Shown: positions 50,795-60,714, counted from the stretch's first letter. The stretch is 64,000 bases of DNA from Aerococcus sp. HMSC062A02 (GCF_001809535.1 NZ_KV797949.1:34408-98407); one strand, 5' to 3'. The notes: a model not told the origin generated them from the sequence alone. Numbers and translations are program-made.

Positions 50795-52408
50795 ATGCTG
50801 ACAAAGGAACAAGAAAGAAGATATTTTGAATACTGCAATTTGTATAGAGAAGAAGAGCAGTTTGATATCTACGCATTTGCCTATACCCATTATCAAATGA
50901 CTTCTCAAAATTTAACTGCTCAACAAATCCTCGAAGAAACTAAGAAAAATGAACCTTTGATTTATAGATTATTATCTGAGCTAGAGCCAGAAAGCTATGA
51001 AAAAAACTACGATAAGGTTAAAGAACAGTACAGTTTAAGTGACCTTCAATCTTTCTTAATTGAAGGGGAGGAAATTTTTCAGACGAACAGACGGGCTATC
51101 TATCATAAAACCCCTGACAATCTGATTAAGTTAATCCAGCATTTGGTCTCTGATAGCTCTAGAAGAGATATCGCAGATTTCACAAGTGGCAGAGGAAATT
51201 CGATATTACGCTTAGGAAACAAAGGCTTTGAAAGTTTAACATTGGTAGAGCGGGAGGAAAAAAACGCAGCGATTTCAGCAATGAAATTAAAAGTGATTTA
51301 CCCTGATCGTATGAACGATATAGAAATACAAGTTAATGATTTAAATAACTATAGTGAGGTATATGGCGAAAAGAAATTTGATCTAATTTTCTCCCATTGC
51401 CCTTGGGGAGATAGGACTTCTAATCAGTCAGAATGGCGTTTTATTGAACTGGCGATGAATCACCTTAAAGAAACTGGTCAGGCTTTCTTGTGCGTACCTT
51501 GCGGCATTGAACACCGTAAAGCTTTTGAAGAGTTAAAAGAGAGATTTATTGAAAAAGGCTTCATTCATCGTGTGATCCAGTTACCTGAGCGTTATTATTC
51601 TTACACTGCTATTCCATCTTTATTATTAGAATTAAGTTTTGGAAACCAGAGTATAGACTTTATTGATGCAAGTCAAATGCATATAGAAGGTCGTAATGGC
51701 TATTATTTCTCAGACCAAGATATTCAAACGATTATTGATCCTGAATTTTCGAAGCATAAAGAGGTTCCCTGCCAAGAAGTCTTGGAGACTGGTCGTTTGT
51801 TGCCGTCATATTATCTATTAACTCCTATCGAAGATGCTAGACCACTAGGTGAGTTAGCGGATGTTTTAAGGGGCAGCGATTTAAAGAAAAAGGATCTTGA
51901 AGATTTAAAAACAGATGAATTAACTTCCTTTCAATTGATTCGAAGTAGCGGCCTTAATAATGGTTTAGTAGCAGAAGTTACCTCATTAACTGATCTTCCT
52001 GAGTCCCCAGTCCTACTGGAAGATAAAGACGTGTTGATTACACGAGTTAGTTCAAGTTTAGGGATAGCTATTTATCAGGCTGAAGAGGGCGTCCAAAGTA
52101 TTGTTGATCAGAGCCTCTTAGTCATTCGGGCTAGGCAGCAGTCTTTGAATCCCTACTATCTAATAGCTTACTTACAAAGTGAGCTTGGCCAGGAACAGTT
52201 ACAGGCAGTTTATAGTTCAGGAGCGATTAAACAAGCAAGTGTTAAATCTTTGAGAGAACTTCCTGTCCCAAAAGCTACAATACAAGAACAGGAGCATTGG
52301 GGGAGACTTATCGAAAGGAAATTAGAACAAATTAGCCAAAAAATCTTGGAATTAGAACTAGCTTTGGAGGATTACTGCGAAGAAAGTAATCGTCTGTTTA
52401 AGGAGTGA
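50795..52408 (+). CDS. N6-methylase-like protein fused to an HsdS-like C-terminal part
   Basis: 537 residues. Residues 100-310 follow the N6-adenine methylase fold of HsdM: TPDNLIKLIQHLVSD, motif I as IADFTSGRG (126-134) and motif IV as FSHCPWGDR (199-207), where active enzymes have (N/D)PP(Y/F/W). Residues about 340-537 look like one half of an HsdS subunit: a recognition domain (LGELADVLRGSDLKK) ending in PVPKATIQEQ and a coiled coil. No nuclease domain is seen. The altered motif IV may cripple methyl transfer, so it could be a regulator, decoy or modified specificity factor for the type I system downstream. Confidence 0.6.
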   Translation: MLTKEQERRYFEYCNLYREEEQFDIYAFAYTHYQMTSQNLTAQQILEETKKNEPLIYRLLSELEPESYEKNYDKVKEQYSLSDLQSFLIEGEEIFQTNRRAIYHKTPDNLIKLIQHLVSDSSRRDIADFTSGRGNSILRLGNKGFESLTLVEREEKNAAISAMKLKVIYPDRMNDIEIQVNDLNNYSEVYGEKKFDLIFSHCPWGDRTSNQSEWRFIELAMNHLKETGQAFLCVPCGIEHRKAFEELKERFIEKGFIHRVIQLPERYYSYTAIPSLLLELSFGNQSIDFIDASQMHIEGRNGYYFSDQDIQTIIDPEFSKHKEVPCQEVLETGRLLPSYYLLTPIEDARPLGELADVLRGSDLKKKDLEDLKTDELTSFQLIRSSGLNNGLVAEVTSLTDLPESPVLLEDKDVLITRVSSSLGIAIYQAEEGVQSIVDQSLLVIRARQQSLNPYYLIAYLQSELGQEQLQAVYSSGAIKQASVKSLRELPVPKATIQEQEHWGRLIERKLEQISQKILELELALEDYCEESNRLFKE

Positions 52409-52412
52409 TAGG

Positions 52413-52928
52413 ATGTCAATGGTTAGAGGAATGGAAGAGCTAGAACAACTTGAAAGAGAAATTCAGGGATTCCTTCATATACAGTTATTGAAGTTTAACC
52501 GGCTTGGCCAATTAGACAATTTTCTTACTTCTATTGGCTTCAGAAGCTCCTTAAGAGATAGACCCATACAAAAGCAATCGAAAATTCTTGTTATTGGTCA
52601 ATCTAATGTAAAAAAACAACATCTCCTTAAGCTAGCGGAAATGTCAGGTTATGATCCAAGTTGCTTTGAATTTATCATTACTTATAAAGATATCGAACGT
52701 TTCGATTTTTCGGTTTTGCGTCAGAATAAGAGTTATGTCTATATCTTGGTCGGCCCCATGGCACATAAGCAAAAAGGGTTAATTAAGGCGGGGAGCATGA
52801 TTAGTGAAATGGAAGGCGATCCCGACTTTCCGCCTCTTCTCCGTTTAGTGAATTCAAGACACAATTTAGAGATTACAAAGACCAGCTTTCGAAACGCTCT
52901 AGAAAGACTAGATTTAGAATTTATTTAA
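52413..52928 (+). CDS. Hypothetical protein linked to type I restriction
   Basis: 171 residues, not recognised. A helical N-terminus (residues 1-55) is followed by an alpha/beta part, KILVIGQSNVKKQHLLKLAEMSG, YDPSCFEFIITYKDIERFDF and YVYILVGPMAHK, that looks like a small Rossmann-like fold with a possible nucleotide-binding turn. The start lies four bases after the stop of the methylase-like gene, so the two are almost certainly cotranscribed. hsdM begins 88 bases later behind its own ribosome site and possibly its own promoter (TATAAT at about 52968). Confidence 0.7.
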   Translation: MSMVRGMEELEQLEREIQGFLHIQLLKFNRLGQLDNFLTSIGFRSSLRDRPIQKQSKILVIGQSNVKKQHLLKLAEMSGYDPSCFEFIITYKDIERFDFSVLRQNKSYVYILVGPMAHKQKGLIKAGSMISEMEGDPDFPPLLRLVNSRHNLEITKTSFRNALERLDLEFI

Positions 52929-53016
52929 CTTTTCTCCTTCTTTAAGAGAAGAAGCAATGAACTTTGTTATAATGTAAGATAAGTTAAGAAAAGATCGTAA
53001 GGAAAGTGTGGATTAT

Positions 53017-54519
53017 ATGGCAGATAAAGTAAGTGGCGCGAATCTAGGTTTTGAAAAACAAATCTTTGATGCAGCGGATAAGTTAAGAGGAAACATCGAT
53101 GCAGCAGAGTACAAGAATGTGGTTCTAGGGCTAATTTTCTTAAAATATATTTCAGATAGTTTTGAAGAAAAATATCAGGAATTAGTCGCTGAAGGTGACG
53201 GTTTTGAAGAAGACCGCGATGAATATCTTGCAGAGAATATTTTCTTTGTTCCTAAAGAAGCACGTTGGTCTTATGTGGTCCAACAAGCGATGACGCCTGA
53301 GATTGGGCAAGTAATTGACCAAGCCATGGTTGCGATTGAGGAAGAAAATGATCGTCTAAAAGGAGTATTACCCAAAAATTACGCCAGACCTGAATTAGAC
53401 AAACGTCGCTTAGGAGAAGTTGTTGATCTCTTCAACAATCTAAAATTAAAGGAACATGGAGATGCCAAGGATATTCTCGGCCGGACTTACGAATATGCTC
53501 TGTCTCAATTTGCTTCACAAGAAGGAAAGAAAGCTGGGGAATTCTATACGCCTACAAGTATTGTTCAGACTCTTGTTGAGATACTAGAACCCTATGAAGG
53601 TCGTGTTTATGACCCATGCTGCGGGGCTGGTGGTATGTTCGTCCAATCAGCCAAATTTATTGAAAAACACCAAGGTCGGGTGAATGAACTATCTATCTAT
53701 GGTCAAGAATCGAATGCCAATACCTGGAAATTAGCTCAGATGAACTTAGCCATTCATGGACTCGAAGGTGACTTAGGACAGGGGCCTGCCGATACCTTCT
53801 TCAACGACCAACATCCAACTATGCGTGCTGACTATGTTTTAGCTAATCCACCCTTTAACCTTAAAGTCTGGGGTGGCGATAAGCTAACTGAAGATGTTCG
53901 TTGGAAGTATGGCGTACCACCTGAAGGTAATGCAAACTATGCTTGGATGCAGCATATGATCTATCATTTGGCGCCGAAGGGTAAGTTAGGATTGGTCTTG
54001 GCCAACGGGGCACTTTCAGCTTCAGGCAAAGAAGGGACGATCCGTGAGAATATCATTAAAGATGATCTAGTAGAATGCATTATTGCCATGCCTGATCGCC
54101 TGTTTTATTCAACGGGCATCTCTGTCTCTCTTTGGATCATTAATAAAGATAAGCAAGAGGCGGGTAAGACGCTCTTCTTAGATTGCCGAAACTTTGGGTA
54201 CATGATCGATCGCGCTCACCGTGATCTTAGTCAGGAAGATATTAATAAAATTTCTCAGACCTACCGTGACTTTACAGAGGGTAAAAATGTCGAAGAAGCA
54301 GGATATTCGCATGTAGCTGATTTTGAAGAGCTTGAGAATAATGGTTTTGTACTCACTCCTGGTCGTTATGTTGGTTTGGAGGAAGAAGCCGATGACGGAG
54401 AACCCTTTGAAGAAAAGATGGAGCGTCTAGCTGTTGATTTAGGTCAGCTTTTTGAAGAATCTCATCAATTAGAAGATCAAATAATGGAGCTGTTAGGGGA
54501 GATTGGATATGATATGTAG
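53017..54519 (+). CDS. hsdM: Type I restriction-modification methylase HsdM
   Basis: About 500 residues. The N-terminal HsdM helical domain (KQIFDAADKLRGNIDAAEYKNVVLGLIFLKYISD) is followed by the AGEFYTPTSIVQTLVEIL region, motif I YDPCCGAGGMFVQ and an intact motif IV VLANPPFN. It methylates adenine in the hemimethylated site with HsdS. The ATG at 53017 is chosen over a GTG nine bases earlier because of the AAGGAAAG site. Its end overlaps hsdS. Confidence 0.95.
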   Translation: MADKVSGANLGFEKQIFDAADKLRGNIDAAEYKNVVLGLIFLKYISDSFEEKYQELVAEGDGFEEDRDEYLAENIFFVPKEARWSYVVQQAMTPEIGQVIDQAMVAIEEENDRLKGVLPKNYARPELDKRRLGEVVDLFNNLKLKEHGDAKDILGRTYEYALSQFASQEGKKAGEFYTPTSIVQTLVEILEPYEGRVYDPCCGAGGMFVQSAKFIEKHQGRVNELSIYGQESNANTWKLAQMNLAIHGLEGDLGQGPADTFFNDQHPTMRADYVLANPPFNLKVWGGDKLTEDVRWKYGVPPEGNANYAWMQHMIYHLAPKGKLGLVLANGALSASGKEGTIRENIIKDDLVECIIAMPDRLFYSTGISVSLWIINKDKQEAGKTLFLDCRNFGYMIDRAHRDLSQEDINKISQTYRDFTEGKNVEEAGYSHVADFEELENNGFVLTPGRYVGLEEEADDGEPFEEKMERLAVDLGQLFEESHQLEDQIMELLGEIGYDM

Positions 54520-55741
54520 CTGGCAAAAAATGAAGTTAGAAGATTTAGGAAAAATTGTAGGCGGAGGTACACCGTCTACTAAAATAGCGAGTTACTACGG
54601 GGGTGATATCCCATGGATAACCCCTAAAGATCTTTCTAATAATGAATCGAAATATATTTCTAGAGGGGAAAGAAATATAACTAAAGAGGGTCTTGATAAT
54701 TCGAGTGCCAAAATTTTACCGAAAGGGACCGTTCTTTTTTCATCCAGAGCGCCTATAGGATATATTGCAATAGCTAGTCAGGAGTTAGCAACTAACCAAG
54801 GTTTTAAATCGATAATACCTAATAAGAAGACAACTAGTGATTTTCTGTACTACTTGTTAATTAATAATATTGAAAATATTAAATCACAAGGGAGCGGCAG
54901 TACTTTTAGTGAAGTTTCGGGACGCGTTATGAAGAATATTAATGTAACTGTCCCTCCTTTAAAAATCCAAAATAAGATATCTGCAATTCTTAGTAATTTA
55001 GATCAAAAAATCGCTACCAACAACAAAATTATCGCTAACCTCGAAGCCCAGGCCCAAGCTATCTTTAAATCTTGGTTTATTGACTTTGAACCTTTTCAAG
55101 ATGGTGAATTTATTGATAGTGAATTGGGTAGAATTCCTAAAGGTTGGACAGTAGCTAGGATCAAAGATTTGTCAAAATCAGTAGTAACTGGAAAGACACC
55201 ACCAACTAAAAATAAAAAATTTTATGGAGGATCCTTACCTTTCATAACTATTCCAGATATGCATAATAACACCTATATCGTGACAACAGAGAGATATTTA
55301 TCAAATGAAGGGGAATTATCACAACCTAATAAGACAATTCCAGCAGATACGATCTGTGTTAGCTGTATAGCTACAGTTGGATTAGTTATTTTAACATCAG
55401 AAAACAGTCAGACAAATCAACAGATAAATTCTATTATACCTAATGTAGATTATCTAACATATTATTTATATTTGACTATGAAAAATTCTTATGAATATTT
55501 GAATGCAATAGGCTCCGGTGGAAGTACAACGAAGAACATTAATAAGAAATCTTTTGAAAATTTATCAGTGATTTATCCACCTAAATGCTACCTTATTGAT
55601 TTCCATAATATAATTTATCCTCATTTCAAGATGATAAAATCTCTTGAACAAGAAAACATAACGTTAAGTAAATTACGCGACACCCTCCTCCCCAAACTCA
55701 TGTCAGGCGAAATTGACGTTTCCCAGATTAGTAAAAACTAA
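54509..55741 (+). CDS. hsdS: Type I restriction specificity subunit HsdS
   Basis: About 410 residues with two target recognition domains: the first opens at LEDLGKIVGGGTPSTKIASYYGG, the second at IKDLSKSVVTGKTPPTKNKKFYGG. Each is followed by a helical spacer (KIQNKISAILSNLDQKIATNNKIIANLEAQAQAIFKSWF; ENITLSKLRDTLLPKLMSGEI). It sets the DNA sequence recognised by the complex. No invertible copy or recombinase is nearby. The ATG at 54509 overlaps the end of hsdM. Confidence 0.93.
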   Translation: MICSWQKMKLEDLGKIVGGGTPSTKIASYYGGDIPWITPKDLSNNESKYISRGERNITKEGLDNSSAKILPKGTVLFSSRAPIGYIAIASQELATNQGFKSIIPNKKTTSDFLYYLLINNIENIKSQGSGSTFSEVSGRVMKNINVTVPPLKIQNKISAILSNLDQKIATNNKIIANLEAQAQAIFKSWFIDFEPFQDGEFIDSELGRIPKGWTVARIKDLSKSVVTGKTPPTKNKKFYGGSLPFITIPDMHNNTYIVTTERYLSNEGELSQPNKTIPADTICVSCIATVGLVILTSENSQTNQQINSIIPNVDYLTYYLYLTMKNSYEYLNAIGSGGSTTKNINKKSFENLSVIYPPKCYLIDFHNIIYPHFKMIKSLEQENITLSKLRDTLLPKLMSGEIDVSQISKN

Positions 55742-55753
55742 AGGAAGATATAT

Positions 55754-58700
55754 ATGAGTGAAATTTATCTAGAAGATGGCTTGGAAAAGTTATTCATCAA
55801 TTCAATCCAAAATTTAGGCTATCAGTATGTAAACCAACAAGAAATTGTTCGTGATAGTATAAAATCTCCTTTAGCGATTGAATGGCTAAAGGAGTCCTTG
55901 CACCGATTGAATCCAAATTTATCTGAAGAAGTTCTTGACCAAGCCCTTCACCAAATTAAACATATTGACGCTGGCCTCTTGGTTAACCGTAATGAGCTTT
56001 TCTTCGATTACTTACAAAACGGGATTGAAGTGGCTCACTACCAAGATGATCAGTCTATAACGGATCGTGTTTATCTAATTGATTATGACAATATCGAGAA
56101 TAATTCTTTTGTTGTGACTAACCAATTGACTTTGGTTGGTAAGGATACCAAGCGTCCAGACATTCTTATTTATGTTAACGGTCTTCCTTTGGCGGTCATT
56201 GAATTAAAATCTATGACAGCTCAAACAGCTGATGTGTCTTCAGCCTACCGTCAAATTAAGAATTATCAATATGATATTGAAAAACTATTCGTCTATAACG
56301 CTTTTAATATCGTTTCAGATTTTACAACGACCAAGTTAGGGACGATTACTTCCAATGAGGCCTGGTACAAGGAGTGGAAGTCAGTGGACGGCTCTTATGA
56401 GTCGACCCGCTATGCGGACTATAAGACCCTATTGACAGGTGTTTTAAACAAGGAACGCTTCTTAGATTTGATTAAGAATTTTATTTTCTTTGAACATAAG
56501 GAAGAAGCCACGGTTAAGATCTTAGCTCAATACCATCAATATTTTGCTGTCCATAAGGCGGTTAATTCTACCCTTCAAGCCATTGAATCAGGGGATGGTC
56601 GAGGCGGTGTCTTTTGGCATACCCAAGGATCAGGTAAGTCGCTTTCCATGGTCTTCTATACCCATGCCATGATCCAAGCTCTGAATCATCCGACTTTTGT
56701 GATTCTGACGGACCGTAATGATCTAGATGACCAGCTCTATGGTCAGTTCGCAAGAGCTCAGGATTTTCTCAGGCAACAACCGATTCAAGCTGATTCGAGG
56801 CGACACCTTCATGCTCTGCTGAATGATCGCGCTTCAAATGGGATCTTCTTCTCTACTATGCAGAAATTTGCGGAATCAGAAGAAGCCTTAACTGATCGAA
56901 ATGATGTGATTGTTATCGCTGATGAAGCCCACCGGTCCCAATACGGTCTGCGTGAGAAGATGACTAAAGACGGGAAGATCCTGTCTGGGATGGCTAGATT
57001 AGTTAGAAAATCCTTACCTAATGCCACCTATATTGGTTTTACGGGTACGCCTTTGACTGAAAATGATAAAGATACTCAGGAAATTTTTGGGCACTATATT
57101 GATATCTACGATATGAGTCAGGCTGTAGAGGATGGGGCGACGCGACCTGTTTTTTACGAGAATCGAGTGATTAATCTTGGCTTAAATGATGCGATATTGA
57201 ATGAGATCGACCATAAGTATGAAGAATTATCTGAACAAGCCAATGAGTGGGATATTGAAGCCAGTAAGAACGAACTGAGCCGCTTGGAACAAATTATCGG
57301 TTCAGACCAAGCTATTGATACTTTAGTCCATGATATTGTGAACCACTATGAAGAAACTCGAGAAAATCTTTTAACCGGTAAAGCGATGATCGTGGCTTAT
57401 AACCGCACAATAGCTATGAAAATTTATCAAAAGATTTTAGAGATACGCCCAAATTGGGATGAAAAGGTTCAGGTAGTTATGACAGCTAATAATAATGACC
57501 CTGAGGAATGGAAGTCAATTATTGGCTCTAAAGCGGACAAGGAAGAACTTGCTAAACGATTTAAAGATGATAATGATCCCTTCAAGATTGCGATCGTAGT
57601 TGATATGTGGTTAACAGGTTTCGATGTGCCTTCATTATCTACCATGTATATTTATAAGCCCATGAAAGGCCATAACCTCATGCAGGCGATTGCTCGGGTA
57701 AACCGTGTCTTTAAGGATAAAGAGGGTGGACTGATCGTTGATTATATTGGCATTGCTTCAGCACTTAAAGAAGCAATGAGCGATTACACCAAGGCAGACC
57801 AAGAAGTGATTGATAATGCGAATATTCGCGACTCAGCCTATCCAATGTTCCAAGAGAAATTAGAAGTCATTCGTAGTGTTTTCTTCTATAACTTCAATTA
57901 TTCTCCCATATTCTCAGAACAGATAGAGAATGCTGAACTCGCCGAGCTAATCATCGAAGGACTTAATCATATCTTGACCTTCTCCGAGAAGAAGCAAAAT
58001 AACTTCAAGAAGGAAGCCTATGCGCTTAAACAAGCTCACACGCTCTGTTCTTCTATCTCAACAAAGCATGAGCAAAGAGAGTCAGCCTACTTTGAAGCCA
58101 TTCGAACAAGTATGAATCGGATTACTACACCAGGAAAATTGAATAAATCAGATATTAATAAAGAGATTTCTGGTTTATTAGAACAATCGATCCATAGTGA
58201 AGGTGTCATTAACCTATTCCAGGACTTTGATAAAGGCTTTAGCTTATTTGATCCACTTTTCCTTGCTAAAATCGAAAAGATGCAGCAACAAAACTTAAGT
58301 ATTGAATTGCTTAATAAACTCATCCGTGATGAGATCAAAGTGTTTTCTAAAGGAGATATCGTCAAAGGGCAGGAATTCTCAGAACGGTTACGACGTATTA
58401 TGAAGACTTATCGACAAAGTATGGTTGATAATGCAGAAAGTTTGGATCGCTTTGTGGGATTATATGTAGAAGACTCACAACCATCTTATACAGCAGCATC
58501 AGCACGAATCGAATTGATTAAATTAGCCAAAGATATGGTGGAATTGAATAAAGAAAATAAAGAGTCCGGTTTAAGTCCAGATGAACTAGCTTTCTATCAT
58601 GCCATTAGTAAACCTGAAAATATATCAGATTTCTATACAGATGAAGAATTAATTACTTTCACCCAGGATTTAGCAGAAACTATATCGAATGAAATAACTT

Positions 58701-58861
58701 CTGACTGGATGATGCGTGAATCAGGACGTGCCAACATGCGCCGAACTGTTAAGCGCTTACTAGCCAAGTATAAGTATCCAAAAGATCAACGGAATAAGGT
58801 GATTGAATTAATCGTGAAGCAGGCAGAGAATTTTGATGGGATTGTTGAGAATAACTCTTAA
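55754..58861 (+). CDS. hsdR: Type I restriction endonuclease subunit HsdR
   Basis: 1035 residues. The nuclease domain shows the PD-(D/E)xK pattern in RPDILIYVNGLPLAVIELKS near residue 140. The translocase has Walker A in HTQGSGKSLSM near residue 293, DEAH in IADEAHRSQYG near 393, FTGTPLTEND near 430 and the motif VI ARVNRVFK near 650. A helical C-terminal domain binds HsdM. It cuts unmodified DNA far from the site after translocation. All three subunits appear intact. Confidence 0.95.
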   Translation: MSEIYLEDGLEKLFINSIQNLGYQYVNQQEIVRDSIKSPLAIEWLKESLHRLNPNLSEEVLDQALHQIKHIDAGLLVNRNELFFDYLQNGIEVAHYQDDQSITDRVYLIDYDNIENNSFVVTNQLTLVGKDTKRPDILIYVNGLPLAVIELKSMTAQTADVSSAYRQIKNYQYDIEKLFVYNAFNIVSDFTTTKLGTITSNEAWYKEWKSVDGSYESTRYADYKTLLTGVLNKERFLDLIKNFIFFEHKEEATVKILAQYHQYFAVHKAVNSTLQAIESGDGRGGVFWHTQGSGKSLSMVFYTHAMIQALNHPTFVILTDRNDLDDQLYGQFARAQDFLRQQPIQADSRRHLHALLNDRASNGIFFSTMQKFAESEEALTDRNDVIVIADEAHRSQYGLREKMTKDGKILSGMARLVRKSLPNATYIGFTGTPLTENDKDTQEIFGHYIDIYDMSQAVEDGATRPVFYENRVINLGLNDAILNEIDHKYEELSEQANEWDIEASKNELSRLEQIIGSDQAIDTLVHDIVNHYEETRENLLTGKAMIVAYNRTIAMKIYQKILEIRPNWDEKVQVVMTANNNDPEEWKSIIGSKADKEELAKRFKDDNDPFKIAIVVDMWLTGFDVPSLSTMYIYKPMKGHNLMQAIARVNRVFKDKEGGLIVDYIGIASALKEAMSDYTKADQEVIDNANIRDSAYPMFQEKLEVIRSVFFYNFNYSPIFSEQIENAELAELIIEGLNHILTFSEKKQNNFKKEAYALKQAHTLCSSISTKHEQRESAYFEAIRTSMNRITTPGKLNKSDINKEISGLLEQSIHSEGVINLFQDFDKGFSLFDPLFLAKIEKMQQQNLSIELLNKLIRDEIKVFSKGDIVKGQEFSERLRRIMKTYRQSMVDNAESLDRFVGLYVEDSQPSYTAASARIELIKLAKDMVELNKENKESGLSPDELAFYHAISKPENISDFYTDEELITFTQDLAETISNEITSDWMMRESGRANMRRTVKRLLAKYKYPKDQRNKVIELIVKQAENFDGIVENNS

Positions 58862-58880
58862 ACTTACTATGAATATTAAA

Positions 58881-58940
58881 AAATCAAGAACCGTATCGAC
58901 GCTATTATGCAGAATTTATCGATACGGTTCTTGATTTTAA
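58881..58940. terminator. Bidirectional terminator between hsdR and the retron
   Basis: AATCAAGAACCGTATCGA and its exact complement TCGATACGGTTCTTGATT flank a 19-base loop, with A/T tracts on both sides. It isolates the two convergent defence units. Confidence 0.93.
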
Positions 58941-59260
58941 TATTGTTCAGAGTTTGAATAATGCTGTTTGATATCATCTAATATTTCAAATAATTCGATA
59001 AAGTTGTCGAAATTTATAGTCTCTCTATTTTCTTCTATGGCTTTTGAAAAAGCAGCCTTTCGATTTCTAGAAAAGGATAAACGTTTTTTATCTTCTTCCG
59101 TAAATAAATTTTCAATTTCAAAAGCATTAGGATTTTTTTGGGGACTAGGGATGGTTGTCAGATATAGATTTCCGACTAAATGTAAAAAATTATTAGATTG
59201 TAATAATTCATAGGGGGGGTGATAATTACCACCCTTGTAAATAGCTTTCAAGAATTTTTT
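58937..59260 (-). pseudogene. C-terminal remainder of the retron TOPRIM fusion, cut off by an in-frame stop
   Basis: These codons continue in the same frame directly after the TAA at 59261-59263 and stay open for 107 codons to the next stop. The residues (KAIYKGGNYHPPYELLQ, FLHLVGNLYLTTIPSPQKNP) read as the natural end of the TOPRIM-like domain. A TTG at 59251 is the first possible start but has no ribosome site. Read through the stop, the fused protein would be about 585 residues, near the 586 known for the Ec67 (Eco2) retron enzyme. Confidence 0.7.
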
Positions 59261-60694
59261 TTAAGGTTTGTTCTTACCATTTTCGTTATCTAAGAGAATA
59301 ACGACAGGATGATGGTTAAAAGGATGACCGTATTGTCGAAAATAATGATAAAAATGAGGCGATACCGTAGATAATCCTATATCAATTTCGCAGTCTTCTA
59401 CTATTCCTTTTCCAAACGTTATCTGAGAAGTATATTGGAAAAAGAGCTTAGAAAGCTCATCTCCACCTTCGCCTGTTTTATTATCTTTACTCTTTGAATT
59501 CAAAAAATATGTAGTAATTGAATTGTTCTTTTTGAAATGTTTATAATCAAAATTATTGACTACTTCAATACCCCGAGGTAGTAAAGATTTGTATGCTGAG
59601 TTAATATATGAAAAATCAGTTTTACCTTCAGTAATTAATAGGGGTATAGCGTTGACGTAGAATGTTTTATAAAATAGAAATTTAGAGAAATCTCTTTCTC
59701 GTTTCGAATAACTTCTTAAAGACTTGTTATTTTGTGTAAATTGATTATTTTCTAACTTAAGATTATCAATCCAATTCGAAAAATTAAATCTACCAGTTAG
59801 GATCTCTAAGGTTCTTTCATTCTCGTTAATATTATAGATATTATCGCCTATGAAATATTCCCCTTTAGTGTATAAACTGTGGGCCATTGCACGAGTTTTA
59901 GAACTATAAGCTCTTGGGACATTTACTATTTCGTTCACAGAGAGTCCAGTAATTGTTTGCCTGTTTTTATAGGTAAGAAAATGTGTCTTATCATGATTAA
60001 TATCGTGCCCACAAGCTTTGACGATTTGATCTAATTCAATCAAGAATTCACCATATTTATCACTGAAAGTATTATCGTTTGTTGAGAAGGTTAAGTCATC
60101 TGCATAGCGGGTATACTTTAATTTATATTTTTGACATAAGGATAATATGCGGCGATCAAGTATTGCAGTAATCATATTTGCAATTGTAGGAGAAGTAGGA
60201 GCGCCTTGCGGTAAAACTTTTTTATAGCAGGTTAATTGTGCTAAAACAGTTGCCATCTCTTTAGAAAGTTTGAATCGTTTATCCTTTTCAAAAAAACCTC
60301 TTACTCTGCCAAAATGGAAATGATCGAAATAGTCTTCTAAATCTATATTAAGAATATATTTTTTATTTCTATGTTGGGAAGCATTTGTAAAAATATTTTT
60401 TTCTCTCACGAAACCATGCGAAATCTGTTTTTCAGGTTCTCTGAAAGCGAAAGCTTCTAAATAGTATTGGTTAAGAAGATCATTTAATTTTCTCTGAACT
60501 CGTTTTAAAGAGTCGTTTGGAGCAGCAATTGTTCTTGTCTCACCCCCCCCTTTTTTCTCTAACTTAAAGGTATGATATTGGGTATTAACATTTTGGTCGG
60601 GAGAGTAGAGCAAGCGCGTTAAAGTTTGTAATTCAATTTCAAGTAAATTAGCTAATTCGGTTCTTGTTGTAAAATTGTTAATTTGTAAGTTCAT
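59261..60694 (-). CDS. Retron reverse transcriptase with truncated TOPRIM-like domain
   Basis: 477 residues. The polymerase active site is YADD (197-200) in TRYADDLTFS. Two retron hallmarks are present: NASQH (104-108) for NAxxH, and ITG (248-250) for VTG. The C-terminal part from about residue 350 begins LLITEGKTDFSYI and reaches VVILLDNENG (464-473), the glutamate and DxD-like acids of a TOPRIM fold as in the Eco2/Ec67 type. TAA then ends it early. It reverse-transcribes the RNA at 60715-60849 into branched msDNA; phage defence is the known role of the class. Base use is much AT-richer than the sugar operons, and GGG-rich codons 49-51 form an eight-G run. Confidence 0.9.
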   Translation of the reverse strand: MNLQINNFTTRTELANLLEIELQTLTRLLYSPDQNVNTQYHTFKLEKKGGGETRTIAAPNDSLKRVQRKLNDLLNQYYLEAFAFREPEKQISHGFVREKNIFTNASQHRNKKYILNIDLEDYFDHFHFGRVRGFFEKDKRFKLSKEMATVLAQLTCYKKVLPQGAPTSPTIANMITAILDRRILSLCQKYKLKYTRYADDLTFSTNDNTFSDKYGEFLIELDQIVKACGHDINHDKTHFLTYKNRQTITGLSVNEIVNVPRAYSSKTRAMAHSLYTKGEYFIGDNIYNINENERTLEILTGRFNFSNWIDNLKLENNQFTQNNKSLRSYSKRERDFSKFLFYKTFYVNAIPLLITEGKTDFSYINSAYKSLLPRGIEVVNNFDYKHFKKNNSITTYFLNSKSKDNKTGEGGDELSKLFFQYTSQITFGKGIVEDCEIDIGLSTVSPHFYHYFRQYGHPFNHHPVVILLDNENGKNKP

Positions 60695-60714
60695 ATCTAA
60701 TCCTTAATAAAAAT

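Noticed and set aside
54509..55741. A phase-variable hsdS with inverted partner
   Set aside because: Only one hsdS gene is present, with no silent cassette, inverted repeats or recombinase nearby.
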